Below are positions 16,482 through 23,738 of a stretch of 32,974 nucleotides of DNA, piece after piece (position 1 is the stretch's first letter; every line of letters begins with the position of its first letter). Source of the stretch: CAYLXC01 sp964387865 (lineage in GTDB: Bacteria > Patescibacteriota > Microgenomatia > Daviesbacterales > UBA10151); NCBI GenBank assembly GCA_964387865.1, contig CAYLXC010000009.1:1-32974 (forward strand), given 5' to 3'. The position numbers and the translations under genes were made by a program. The notes below the pieces were generated by a model that was given only the letters and a program-made list of their open reading frames with translations, was not told where the DNA came from and made no database searches.

Positions 16482-16881
16482 AAGCCTCAGGAGAAATGAT
16501 TTTTATTTCCTGGTAAACTTTTAGATCCAAGAGATCTTCGTCCCTGGTTACAATATATGTTGCCTGACCTTCAACTGCCGCTGAAACTATTTTATTATCA
16601 TCCGGATCACGTACTACCTCAATTTTGCTTGTACCAGGAACTAAATAGCTTAAGGAAGCTAACTCACTAATGATCGCTTCTAGCTCTTCTTTCGAACGTT
16701 TATGTCTCTTAATAACTCTTTCTCTATTACTAACTTCCTCTACTTCTTCCAAAATTTCAGGAGAGATTATAAGTGAAAATTGCTGGGCTATGAAGTTTTG
16801 GTAAATTTCTTGGGCAACAGAACCTTTGGTGTTAATGATAGCACTGACTAACGTATTAGTGTCCAGTACTGCACGAATCAT
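16453..16881 (-). CDS. PIN-domain toxin (second)
   Basis: A 142-aa PIN-fold RNase-like toxin. AVLDTNTLVSAI holds the first Asp. The Glu in EILEEVEEV, and the Asps in VVRDPDDNKIVSAA and VTRDEDLLDL, complete the acidic site. Its start ATGA overlaps the end of the antitoxin by 4 bp. The 3' end overlaps recombinase stub 2. It shares the family but not the strand with the PIN gene at 14678. Confidence 0.9.
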   Translation of the reverse strand: MIRAVLDTNTLVSAIINTKGSVAQEIYQNFIAQQFSLIISPEILEEVEEVSNRERVIKRHKRSKEELEAIISELASLSYLVPGTSKIEVVRDPDDNKIVSAAVEGQATYIVTRDEDLLDLKVYQEIKIISPEAFMGMLRTQV

Positions 16882-17195
16882 TCACCCTTAGCTCTCTTCT
16901 CTGCCCGAACCGCTTCAACTTCCTCATCAATTATTCTGTCCAACTCATCAGGATCTTGAGGAGGTATTTTGTTTCTTATACTATCCAATTTTGTAACATG
17001 CTCATTCCACTCAATTTTACTCAGTCGTTTAGTTGGATCCATCAATTTTTCATATTCATCGAGGCTGATAATCATGGCAACATCACGGTTGTGCTTTTTA
17101 ACAACTACCTTATCGTTTGCATAGGTTACCCGACTGACAATATCAGCTAAATTAGAACGAAGTTCATCAATAGAAACAGCATTGGTATTTAACAT
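16878..17195 (-). CDS. Phd/YefM-family antitoxin (second)
   Basis: A 105-aa protein with the N-terminal pattern VSIDELRSNLADIVSRV and KVVVKKHNRDVAMIISLDEYE of Phd/YefM antitoxins, and a charged C-terminus. It is first in a two-gene operon with the PIN toxin. It has a strong promoter directly upstream (17202-17230). Confidence 0.88.
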   Translation of the reverse strand: MLNTNAVSIDELRSNLADIVSRVTYANDKVVVKKHNRDVAMIISLDEYEKLMDPTKRLSKIEWNEHVTKLDSIRNKIPPQDPDELDRIIDEEVEAVRAEKRAKGE

Positions 17196-17201
17196 ATAAC
17201 T

Positions 17202-17230
17202 ATGATATTACAAATCGTAAGGTTTGTCAA
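17202..17230 (-). promoter_or_regulatory. Promoter of the second Phd-PIN operon, leaderless
   Basis: On the minus strand: TTGACA (17225-17230), a 17-bp spacer, TATCAT (17202-17207), then 6 nt to the ATG at 17195. Transcription would start at the start codon. This is one of the clearest leaderless arrangements in the window. Confidence 0.75.
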
Positions 17231-17345
17231 ATTAGATAGGTTTATCTTTATGAGCTCCCAAAAATGCTGGTGCAATAATCCAATCGGCTGATGCAATTAT
17301 AAGCAGAGCGTGATTCCTCGTAAACTCGGAATTAGAACCAGATTA

Positions 17346-17384
17346 GAATTCCACCGTATTTTAGGTAAGCTATTAGGATTTTAA
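17346..17384 (+). pseudogene. Tail repeat copy 3 (EFHRILGKLLGF-stop)
   Basis: Third copy of the 39-nt tail, preceded by AGATTA (Arg-Leu) as in copy 2. No start codon belongs to it. It is separated from cargo 3 by a 50-nt spacer. Confidence 0.75.
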
Positions 17385-17421
17385 CTAATTAGTTTCCCCT
17401 TATTACATTTTCAATAAATGA

Positions 17422-17427
17422 TATACT
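17422..17427 (+). promoter_or_regulatory. Extended -10 promoter of cargo 3
   Basis: TGATATACT with TATACT 7 nt before ATG 17435. It is identical to the block before cargo 2, including the first codons of the gene. Confidence 0.65.
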
Positions 17428-17434
17428 GGAATCA

Positions 17435-18478
17435 ATGAACCAAAAAGGTTTTGCACCAATACTTGTAATTGTTGGTGCACTTTTAGTTTTAGGCTTAATA
17501 GCAGCAGGACTATATTTAAGCAAGGGCATAAATCAAATCCAACTTTCTAAAAATACTGTTTCAATTTCTCAGGGTACACCATCTCCGAGTTCAAGCCTAG
17601 AAGCTCAAACTGGCATTCATCCCGCATGCTCAGATAGAAATATGAGCGTTGACTATACAATGCCTAATGATGGTACAGATGGAGTATTAGCGGTTGTCAA
17701 AACAAATAAGCTAACAAAAGAAACAAGCGGTTTTGTCATCGAAGGAGTTGCAGAGAAAGTCAATGAGCCTATTGAGATACATGAATGTTATCTGTACGTT
17801 ATAAAGCCAGTCAGTAGAACTACATGGGAGCTATGGAGATATAACTTCGACAATAAAGGTGAGATGATTTACAGAGGAAATAGATTTCAGTTTAGAATAA
17901 ATAAACCAGAAACACTTGTTGCATTAAATACAGTTATTGACTCAAGGGAACAAATAATAATAGTTGATATTAACTCTGGTCGGCAAATTTTAACTCAATC
18001 TTCAGAAGGGATAAAGGATCAGGTACAAGGCGAGATTGGCAAAGATGTCCTTGATGTAGTAGGAAATCAACTTCGTGATTGGAATTCAAAAGGAGATGAG
18101 ATATGGGGCAGTTTATATGCGGCGGCCTTCGTTGAGTCATTTTGGAAACTTAACGTGGATTCTAAAAAACTTGAGGCATTCACTGATCTTTATAAACCTA
18201 CCCCTAATGGAGTTGCATTAAATCCTGATAGAGAGATTTATGCCTACGCTGATAAACCCCTCTTTTTTGATGTTCAAGGTAATGATCAGTGGGAAAAAGA
18301 AAATAAGACTTATTCTCTATATATTTATTCGCTACGATCAAAAACCTCCACAAAGATTGATACGCTTCCATCTAACTGGCCAGGGGGAATGATTAGTCCA
18401 CTCTTTGGGTGGGAATCACCTACTCAACTACGATATTCAACGCCAAATGGACAGAAAATCTATACTTTAAGTAATTAG
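17435..18478 (+). CDS. Membrane-anchored exported protein, cargo 3
   Basis: A 347-aa protein. It starts MNQKGFAPILVIVGALLVLG, one N-terminal span, then a Ser/Pro-rich linker (about residues 40-58). The exported part is rich in beta-strand-like sequence and ends with WES/PTQLRYSTPNGQKIYTL; it may form a propeller-like fold, but I do not recognise the family. The promoter and the first six codons are the same as in cargo 2, yet the bodies do not match. Function unknown. Confidence 0.6.
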   Translation: MNQKGFAPILVIVGALLVLGLIAAGLYLSKGINQIQLSKNTVSISQGTPSPSSSLEAQTGIHPACSDRNMSVDYTMPNDGTDGVLAVVKTNKLTKETSGFVIEGVAEKVNEPIEIHECYLYVIKPVSRTTWELWRYNFDNKGEMIYRGNRFQFRINKPETLVALNTVIDSREQIIIVDINSGRQILTQSSEGIKDQVQGEIGKDVLDVVGNQLRDWNSKGDEIWGSLYAAAFVESFWKLNVDSKKLEAFTDLYKPTPNGVALNPDREIYAYADKPLFFDVQGNDQWEKENKTYSLYIYSLRSKTSTKIDTLPSNWPGGMISPLFGWESPTQLRYSTPNGQKIYTLSN

Positions 18479-18539
18479 AATCTACCTTGAACGCTTTAAC
18501 AAGTTTCTCATAAATAAAATATAACAAATTACTGTCTGC

Positions 18540-18545
18540 TATAAT
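18540..18545 (+). promoter_or_regulatory. -10 box of recombinase stub 3
   Basis: Consensus TATAAT, 8 nt before the ATG at 18554. The promoter of the broken recombinase gene is therefore still intact. Confidence 0.5.
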
Positions 18546-18553
18546 CCTTTTTA

Positions 18554-18631
18554 ATGGATGGAGAGCCAGATTTTACTAAACTTCAGTATGTCCTCTATGC
18601 CCGCAAGTCTACAAATGATCCAGAAAGTTAA
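18554..18631 (+). pseudogene. Serine-recombinase N-terminal stub 3
   Basis: Twenty-five codons: MDGEPDFTKLQYVLYARKST, then NDPES and TAA. This is homologous to stub 2 from the first Asp-Gly-Glu on. The frame stops right after the NDPE motif, and the sequence that follows is the region next to tRNA-Pro. Confidence 0.78.
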
Positions 18632-18663
18632 TATCATTAAATTTATTTACGACGAATCGAAGA

Positions 18664-18681
18664 GTCGGGTTTTTGCCCGAC
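18664..18681 (-). terminator. Hairpin downstream of tRNA-Pro
   Basis: Read on the minus strand, GTCGGG and CCCGAC form a perfect 6-bp stem around a 6-nt CAAAAA loop, about 24 nt after the tRNA-Pro 3' end. It is followed by TCTTCG, not a good U-tract, so it may be a processing hairpin or part of a REP-like repeat (note CGAAG spaced through 18658-18706). Confidence 0.35.
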
Positions 18682-18704
18682 GAAGCGGGCTACGGCCCAC
18701 GAAG

Positions 18705-18776
18705 TCGGAGACCGGGGAATTGAACCCCGTACCTCTCGGACCCGAACCGAGCGTTCTACCGATGAACTAGTCTCCG
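18705..18776 (-). tRNA. tRNA-Pro (anticodon CGG)
   Basis: A complete cloverleaf of 72 nt on the minus strand. Acceptor CGGAGAC/GTCTCCG, T8 A9, D stem GTTC/GAAC, anticodon stem CTCGG/CCGAG with loop TTCGGGT, variable loop AGGTA, T stem CGGGG/CCCCG with TTCAATT, discriminator A. The anticodon CGG reads CCG. C1-G72 and G37 suit tRNA-Pro. The CCA end is not encoded. A minus-strand TATAAT lies at 18785-18790. Confidence 0.95.
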
Positions 18777-18784
18777 TAACAACA

Positions 18785-18809
18785 ATTATACCTTCTGAAA
18801 TGCTAAAAT
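18785..18809. promoter_or_regulatory. Divergent -10 boxes of the two tRNA genes
   Basis: ATTATA at 18785-18790 reads TATAAT on the minus strand, 8 nt upstream of tRNA-Pro. TAAAAT at 18804-18809 lies 12 nt upstream of tRNA-Arg. The two genes share a 45-bp divergent control region. Confidence 0.5.
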
Positions 18810-18821
18810 ACATATAAACAT

Positions 18822-18897
18822 GCCGTTGTAGCTCAATGGACAGAGCAATCCCGTCCTAAGGGATAGGTTGGAGGTTCGATTCCTCTCAACGGCGCCA
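18822..18897 (+). tRNA. tRNA-Arg (anticodon CCT), CCA encoded
   Basis: Acceptor GCCGTTG/CAACGGC, T8 A9, D stem GCTC/GAGC, anticodon stem ATCCC/GGGAT with loop GTCCTAA, T stem GGAGG/CCTCT (with one G-T pair) and TTCGATT, discriminator G, then CCA. The anticodon CCT reads AGG. The A of CCA (18897) is also the first base of the sortase start codon. The neighbouring tRNA-Pro has no encoded CCA. Confidence 0.95.
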
Positions 18898-19595
18898 TGA
18901 GTAAACGTTATAAATTTATTTTAACAATTAGGTTTTTTGGATACCTTTTATTTTTTAGTGGTCTAATTTCATTTATAATTATTCTTGGCCCGCTAGTCCA
19001 GGCTGAAGCAAGATATAGGATAGATAGAATTTTTGGAGTAAAAAGAACAATTGCAAATGTTGTTACCTCCCCCCCGACACAGCCAGATACCCGGATTAAT
19101 CCGGAGGGAGGGGAAAGTTTTGGGAATATTAAAGCTTCTGGAAATCAAATAATTCCAATCTCTACAGAATACGGCATTGTGATTGAGAAAATAAATGCCA
19201 ACGCCAAAGTGGTGGCAGGAGTAAATCCTGCCAATGAAAGAGAATATGTAAAAGCATTAGCTGGTGGAGTTGCCGAAGCTTTAGGTTCAACTCCGCCAGG
19301 AGTGCCTGGTAATTTATATCTTTTTTCCCACTCAACTGATGCTCCCTGGAACATTATACGTTTTAATGCAATATTTTATCTTCTAAGGGAGCTTGAAGCA
19401 GGAGATCGGGTAATTATTTTTTATCAACATAAAAGATATGACTATATTGTTTTTGATAAAATTATCGCTGCCCCGACTGATGTATCATATCTAACAAACA
19501 GGTATGATATACCAGTTCTTACTTTGCAAACTTGTGATCCACCCGGAACTTTATTAAATAGGTTAGTTATAAGGGCAAAACTGGTTAGCACTTAA
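18897..19595 (+). CDS. Sortase
   Basis: Cysteine transpeptidase that attaches proteins to the cell envelope. 232 aa with an N-terminal span (about residues 11-31). The catalytic His is in YLFSHST (145), the Cys in LTLQTCDPPGT (213) and the Arg nine residues later (222). The subclass is not certain; the TCDPPGT motif fits class D/E/F-like enzymes. The ATG at 18897 overlaps the last base of the tRNA-Arg CCA. No later in-frame ATG, GTG or TTG exists before the span, and the next gene also begins MSKR, which supports this start. No sorting-signal substrate was recognised in the window. Confidence 0.88.
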   Translation: MSKRYKFILTIRFFGYLLFFSGLISFIIILGPLVQAEARYRIDRIFGVKRTIANVVTSPPTQPDTRINPEGGESFGNIKASGNQIIPISTEYGIVIEKINANAKVVAGVNPANEREYVKALAGGVAEALGSTPPGVPGNLYLFSHSTDAPWNIIRFNAIFYLLRELEAGDRVIIFYQHKRYDYIVFDKIIAAPTDVSYLTNRYDIPVLTLQTCDPPGTLLNRLVIRAKLVST

Positions 19596-19620
19596 CTGGT
19601 TTTGTGCTATTATTATCAAA

Positions 19621-20724
19621 ATGTCAAAAAGATTCATAATTACTATCGCTACATTAATTGTTATCGCGCTTGCCGCAGGAATTGCTATTTTACTTGCAAA
19701 AGGATACACAATTTCAACAGAGGAGAAAAGAATTGTTGGAACAGGGATTATAAATATTTCTTCCCAACCTGATGCAGCATCAGTTTACATAGATGGTCAT
19801 CTAACAACTGCCACTAATGCAACCATTTCCACTCTGTCCCCCAAAAAGTATTCAGTCAAAGTTGTCAAAGAAGGTTTCATACCGTGGGAGAAGCAAGTAA
19901 ATGTTGAGGAAGGTCTTGTGACTGAGGTGAAGGTAACTTTATTTCCATCCCTTCCCACAATTTATCCGCTTACATACACAGGAGTACAAAGGCCCATTTT
20001 AAGTTCGGACGGTTCCAAGCTTGCCTATATTGTGCCTTCTACTGCCGCTTCTGCAAAAAAGGCTGGAGTTTGGGTTTGGACTATGAGTAAGAATCAGCCA
20101 ATTGCCTTTGCGAGATCTTCCGAGCCCCATCAAATTGCATCCAGCACAATTGCAGATTTTTCAAAAGCAACTTTAACATGGTCACCGGATTCCAAACAGG
20201 TTCTATCTACAATTGGCAATAACAACTATCTTTTGGAAAGTGACACTTTAAACACTGAACCAAAAGATATAACTCCAATCTTGGAAGCTACACTGAAAAG
20301 TTGGGAAGATGATACCAAAGCTAAAGATGAGGTAAGAATACAAACTATAAAAGATATAAAATTACGCAAGATAGCCTCGGATTCAGCATATATTGCCTGG
20401 TCGCCTGATGAGACTAAATTCATTGCAGGAAGTGAAGAAATATCAGGTCTTAAAGTTTATGATCTGGAAGAGAGTAAAACTTATGATCTTCCAGCAGCAA
20501 AAGCTCATATATGGCTGCCGGATTCGCGACATATAATACTGGTAGAAAAAGAGACTATATCAGTTATAGATTTTGATGCAACCAATAAAGCAGTTATATA
20601 TGCAGGAAAATTTGAGGATAATTTTGTTTTTCCATGGCCGGATTCATCAAGACTTGTCATTATAAGTTCCTTCCCAACACCCACGGCCTCGGAGCCGAAT
20701 CTTTATGGTATAAACTTGAGGTAG
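19621..20724 (+). CDS. PEGA-domain protein with beta-propeller-like repeats
   Basis: A 367-aa protein with an N-terminal span (about residues 5-27). A PEGA domain follows: GIINISSQPDAASVYIDGHL to KVVKEGFIPWEKQVNVEEG. Then come WD40/TolB-like repeats: RPILSSDGSKLAYIV, TLTWSPDSKQVL, IAWSPDETKFIAG, WLPDSRHIIL, WPDSSRLVII. It is probably anchored outside the membrane as a structural or binding protein. It lies 25 bp after the sortase gene. TATTAT sits just before the start. Confidence 0.85.
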   Translation: MSKRFIITIATLIVIALAAGIAILLAKGYTISTEEKRIVGTGIINISSQPDAASVYIDGHLTTATNATISTLSPKKYSVKVVKEGFIPWEKQVNVEEGLVTEVKVTLFPSLPTIYPLTYTGVQRPILSSDGSKLAYIVPSTAASAKKAGVWVWTMSKNQPIAFARSSEPHQIASSTIADFSKATLTWSPDSKQVLSTIGNNNYLLESDTLNTEPKDITPILEATLKSWEDDTKAKDEVRIQTIKDIKLRKIASDSAYIAWSPDETKFIAGSEEISGLKVYDLEESKTYDLPAAKAHIWLPDSRHIILVEKETISVIDFDATNKAVIYAGKFEDNFVFPWPDSSRLVIISSFPTPTASEPNLYGINLR

Positions 20725-20744
20725 TTTGCTCCATTTAGTCTATC

Positions 20745-20773
20745 TTGTGATCATGTTTTCATACTTGTAAAAT
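20745..20773 (+). promoter_or_regulatory. Promoter of mreB
   Basis: TTGTGA (20745-20750), a 17-bp spacer and TAAAAT (20768-20773), then 8 nt to the ATG at 20782. Nearly leaderless. Confidence 0.6.
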
Positions 20774-20781
20774 TACTCCAC

Positions 20782-21798
20782 ATGTTTAGGTTATCAAAGC
20801 GTTTAGGGATCGATTTGGGAACTGCAAATTCTCTTGTTTATCTTGCCGGAGCAGGAATTGTTCTAAATGAACCAACTGTTGTTGCAGTAACAACAGATGA
20901 TCACAGAGTTTTAGCTGTTGGTAATGAGGCAAAGGAAATGTTAGGTAGAACTCCAGGAAATATAATAGCTTCGCGTCCGATGAAAGATGGTGTTATTGCA
21001 GACTATGTTATTACTGAGGCCATGATCAGGTATTTTTTAGATAAAGTCTGCGGACAATCACGTTTATTTAAACCTGAAGTAATGGTTTGTGCACCAGCCG
21101 GCGTAACATCTGTTGAAAAAAGAGCTATTTTAGATGCAACCCTTTCTGCCGGTGCAAAAACCGCTTTCTTAATAGATGAGCCTTTGGCAGCAGCAATTGG
21201 TGCCAAAATGCCGATTGCCAACCCGTCAGGGAATATGATTGTGGATATTGGAGGGGGGACAACAGAGGCTGCAGTAATTTGTTTGGGAGGGGTAGTCGTG
21301 CATTCGTCAGTAAGAGTTGGAGGTAATAAAATAGATGAAGCAATCCAAGTTGCTGTTCGGAAAAAACATAATTTAATAATTGGTGAAAGGATGGCAGAGG
21401 AGGTAAAAATAAAGATAGGTTCAGCAATCAAACTAAAACCAAATGAAGTAACAAAAATCGAAGTTAGAGGAAGAGACGTTTTTTCAGGCTTACCAAGAAC
21501 TATTGAAATATCATCAGATGAGGTAACAGACGCAATATCTGAAGTTTTACAAAAAATTGTAGGGGCTGTTAAAGGAGTCTTGGAGCAAATTCCACCTGAG
21601 CTTGCATCAGATATTATAGATAAAGGGATAGTCATGAGCGGAGGAACGTCACTTCTTCGGAATTTAGATAAACATTTTACGGATTCATTAGGAGTTCCTG
21701 CGGCTTTGGCTGAAAATCCGCTTTTGTGTGTGGCTTTAGGCACAGGAATGGCTTTGGAAAATTTAGATCTGTACAAGAGATCGGTTAGTAAACGATAA
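20782..21798 (+). CDS. mreB: Rod-shape-determining actin homologue MreB
   Basis: A 338-aa actin-fold ATPase that organises cell-wall synthesis on the inner face of the membrane. Phosphate-1 motif IDLGTANSLVYL, then FLIDEPLAAAIGA, the phosphate-2 motif MIVDIGGGTTEAAVI, and the adenosine motif IVMSGGTSLLRNLDKHF. The N-terminal FRLSKRLGIDLGTAN is typical. It is followed at 8 bp by the glycosyltransferase gene. No mreC or mreD is adjacent. Confidence 0.96.
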   Translation: MFRLSKRLGIDLGTANSLVYLAGAGIVLNEPTVVAVTTDDHRVLAVGNEAKEMLGRTPGNIIASRPMKDGVIADYVITEAMIRYFLDKVCGQSRLFKPEVMVCAPAGVTSVEKRAILDATLSAGAKTAFLIDEPLAAAIGAKMPIANPSGNMIVDIGGGTTEAAVICLGGVVVHSSVRVGGNKIDEAIQVAVRKKHNLIIGERMAEEVKIKIGSAIKLKPNEVTKIEVRGRDVFSGLPRTIEISSDEVTDAISEVLQKIVGAVKGVLEQIPPELASDIIDKGIVMSGGTSLLRNLDKHFTDSLGVPAALAENPLLCVALGTGMALENLDLYKRSVSKR

Positions 21799-21805
21799 TT
21801 AGTTA

Positions 21806-22999
21806 ATGATTATCGGTTTTGATGCATCGAGAGCATTTGTGGAAGATAGAACTGGTACTGAGAACTATTCTTATCAGCTTCTTAAATCTTTATCCCAAAT
21901 AGATTCTGAAAATACTTACATGGTATACATGAGGTCGTCCACGCTCCCAGGGGACGCCTTGCGAGGCTGGCCTAAAAATTTTCAGTTTAAGATAATTAAT
22001 TTTCCAAGGCTTTGGACTCAGGTTGGTTTGGCCATCCAAACTTTTAAAGATAATTTGGATATATTATTTGTGCCTGCTCATACCTTACCAATTATTAGAA
22101 AACCTGGACTAAGGACCGTTGTGACTGTTCATGATTTAGGATCTGAATATTTGCCTCATACTCATAGAATAAAGCAAAGATTATATCTTTCTTTCATGCA
22201 AAAGAATCAGCTTCAGGGAGCAACAAGAATAATTGCAGTATCAAAAGCCACGAAAAAGGATTTGGTTGAAAAAATTGGAATATATCCTAACAGTATAAAA
22301 GTAGTATATGAAGCATACAATGATAGGCTATTTATACCAATAAAAGGTGATATATTAGTTAATAGTTTGAGAGGTTATGGATTAAAAGAAGGTAGATATT
22401 TCTTGTTTGTTGGAACTATTCAGCCAAGGAAAAATCTGGAAAGAATAATTAAGGCTTTTTCCGTCATTGCGAGCGAAGCGAAGCAATCTACTAGCATGGA
22501 GAAGATTGCTTCGTCTCCCGCACCAGGAACGGTGTGGGATCCTCGCAATGACAAAGTAGGAATGGTTATAGTGGGATCAAAGGGCTGGATGTCTGAGGAA
22601 ATATATAAGCTGCCAAAAAAGCTTAATATAGAAGAAAGAGTAAAATTTTTAGGTTATGTGGCTGATGAGGATATGCCTGTACTTTATTCTAATGCAATTG
22701 CATTAATTTTTCCCTCTCTATTTGAAGGATTTGGTTTGCCAATTCTTGAAGCACAAGCTTGCGGTTGTCCTGTCTTAACATCAAATATTTCTTCTATGCC
22801 GGAAGTTGCCGGGAAAGGAGCAATTTTAGTGAACCCTTATAATATGGAGGAAATAGCAAATGCTATGATTAAGGTACAGGAGAATAAGATTAGAGAGAAA
22901 TTAATAGAGGAAGGATTCGATAATATAAAAAGATTTTCCTGGGAAAAGGCAGCAAGAGAAACATTGGAGGTATTAAAGGATACATCCATGTCATCCTGA
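21806..22999 (+). CDS. GT4-family glycosyltransferase carrying an in-frame repeat insertion
   Basis: A 397-aa retaining glycosyltransferase of the GT-B fold. The N-terminal part is MIIGFDASRAFVEDRTGTENYSYQLL; the donor-binding part has VGTIQPRKNLERIIKAF and EGFGLPILEAQACGCPVLTSN with the EX7E motif. A 90-nt palindromic element (22463-22552) adds 30 residues, including VIASEAKQS, just after the IIKAF helix. A second repeat-like segment, PGDALRGWP (21950-21963), lies in the N-terminal domain. The stop codon TGA is supplied by a degenerate repeat, GTCATCCTGA. Substrate unknown; a wall polysaccharide or glycoprotein role fits the context. Confidence 0.9.
   Translation: MIIGFDASRAFVEDRTGTENYSYQLLKSLSQIDSENTYMVYMRSSTLPGDALRGWPKNFQFKIINFPRLWTQVGLAIQTFKDNLDILFVPAHTLPIIRKPGLRTVVTVHDLGSEYLPHTHRIKQRLYLSFMQKNQLQGATRIIAVSKATKKDLVEKIGIYPNSIKVVYEAYNDRLFIPIKGDILVNSLRGYGLKEGRYFLFVGTIQPRKNLERIIKAFSVIASEAKQSTSMEKIASSPAPGTVWDPRNDKVGMVIVGSKGWMSEEIYKLPKKLNIEERVKFLGYVADEDMPVLYSNAIALIFPSLFEGFGLPILEAQACGCPVLTSNISSMPEVAGKGAILVNPYNMEEIANAMIKVQENKIREKLIEEGFDNIKRFSWEKAARETLEVLKDTSMSS
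22463..22552. repeat. 90-nt REP-like palindrome inside a glycosyltransferase gene
   Basis: GTCATTGCGAG (22463-22473) and CTCGCAATGAC (22542-22552) are perfect 11-bp arms. Inside, AAGCAATCT and AGATTGCTT pair again. The element is exactly 30 codons long and keeps the host frame open. The middle (about 22512-22541) is an asymmetric loop that is GC-rich. Confidence 0.9.
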
Positions 23000-23020
23000 A
23001 CAAAGTGACAGAATAAAGTC

Positions 23021-23716
23021 ATGAAGAAAACAGTCCTAGGAGTTAAAATTGATGATGTGAATATGGATGAAGCAGTAGAGACTGTACTCTCTTGGTTAAA
23101 AAAGCCAGGAAAGCACTTTATTGTTACCCCTAATCCGGAAATTGTAGTAATGGCACAAAAAGATGAAGAATTTAAGAAAATACTAAATAATGCAGATCTC
23201 GCAATCCCGGATGGGATAGGTTTGAAACTATCAGGTGATATAGTTTGTAATATTCCTGGAATAGAGCTTATGGAAGCTTTGATAAAAATGGCCTCAGAAA
23301 ATGGCTTTACAACAGGCTTTTTGGGAGGTAGGAATGAGGTAGCAGAGAAAGCTTCTGAACGCTTACAAAAAAAGTATCCGAAACTTAAGATTTCTTTTGC
23401 TCAAAGTGGTGGAGAAGTAGATGAAGGTGGTAACACACCTACCACCTACCACCTACCACCTACCAACTTACTTTTTGTTGCTTTTGGTCCACCAAAGCAG
23501 GAAAAATGGGTTGCCAAAAATCTTAAGAAATTGGATGTTAAAGTTGCCATGGTAGTTGGAGGATCTTTTGATTATTTTTCAGGGAAAGTCCCAAGGGCCC
23601 CAAAGTGGATTAGAGACTTAGGGTCTGAGTGGTTATTCAGATTGATAATTGAACCCTGGAGAATAAAAAGACAATTGGCGCTACTAAAATATTTATGGCT
23701 ACTTTCCCGGAGATGA
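23021..23716 (+). CDS. WecG/TagA/CpsF-family glycosyltransferase (GT26)
   Basis: A 231-aa transferase of the family that adds N-acetylmannosaminuronate or N-acetylmannosamine to lipid-linked sugars. Motifs: HFIVTPNPEIVVMAQKD, ADLAIPDGIGLKL, GFLGGRNEVAEKA, LLFVAFGPPKQEKW and VGGSFDYFSGKVPRAPKW. The C-terminus (LFRLIIEPWRIKRQ) is the membrane-contact region. A tandem heptamer repeat (23437-23464) gives a short Thr/Pro/Tyr insert between two core strands. It forms an operon with the GT4 gene and acts in making a wall or surface glycan. Confidence 0.93.
   Translation: MKKTVLGVKIDDVNMDEAVETVLSWLKKPGKHFIVTPNPEIVVMAQKDEEFKKILNNADLAIPDGIGLKLSGDIVCNIPGIELMEALIKMASENGFTTGFLGGRNEVAEKASERLQKKYPKLKISFAQSGGEVDEGGNTPTTYHLPPTNLLFVAFGPPKQEKWVAKNLKKLDVKVAMVVGGSFDYFSGKVPRAPKWIRDLGSEWLFRLIIEPWRIKRQLALLKYLWLLSRR
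23437..23464. repeat. Four tandem ACCTACC heptamers in the GT26 gene
   Basis: Four perfect 7-bp copies encode TPTTYHLPPT-like sequence between SGGEVDEGGN and LLFVAFG. Copy-number change by one unit would break the frame; a change of three would keep it. Confidence 0.85.
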
Positions 23717-23738
23717 CATAATGTGGTAGTCTGAATAC

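Noticed and set aside
18558..18770. A 70-codon plus-strand frame running into the tRNA-Pro gene
   Set aside because: It is a shadow of recombinase stub 3 in another frame and covers the tRNA gene.
21003..21776. A 257-codon open frame on the minus strand
   Set aside because: It lies fully inside mreB on the other strand, has low-complexity Ser/Thr/Pro content and no recognisable domain.
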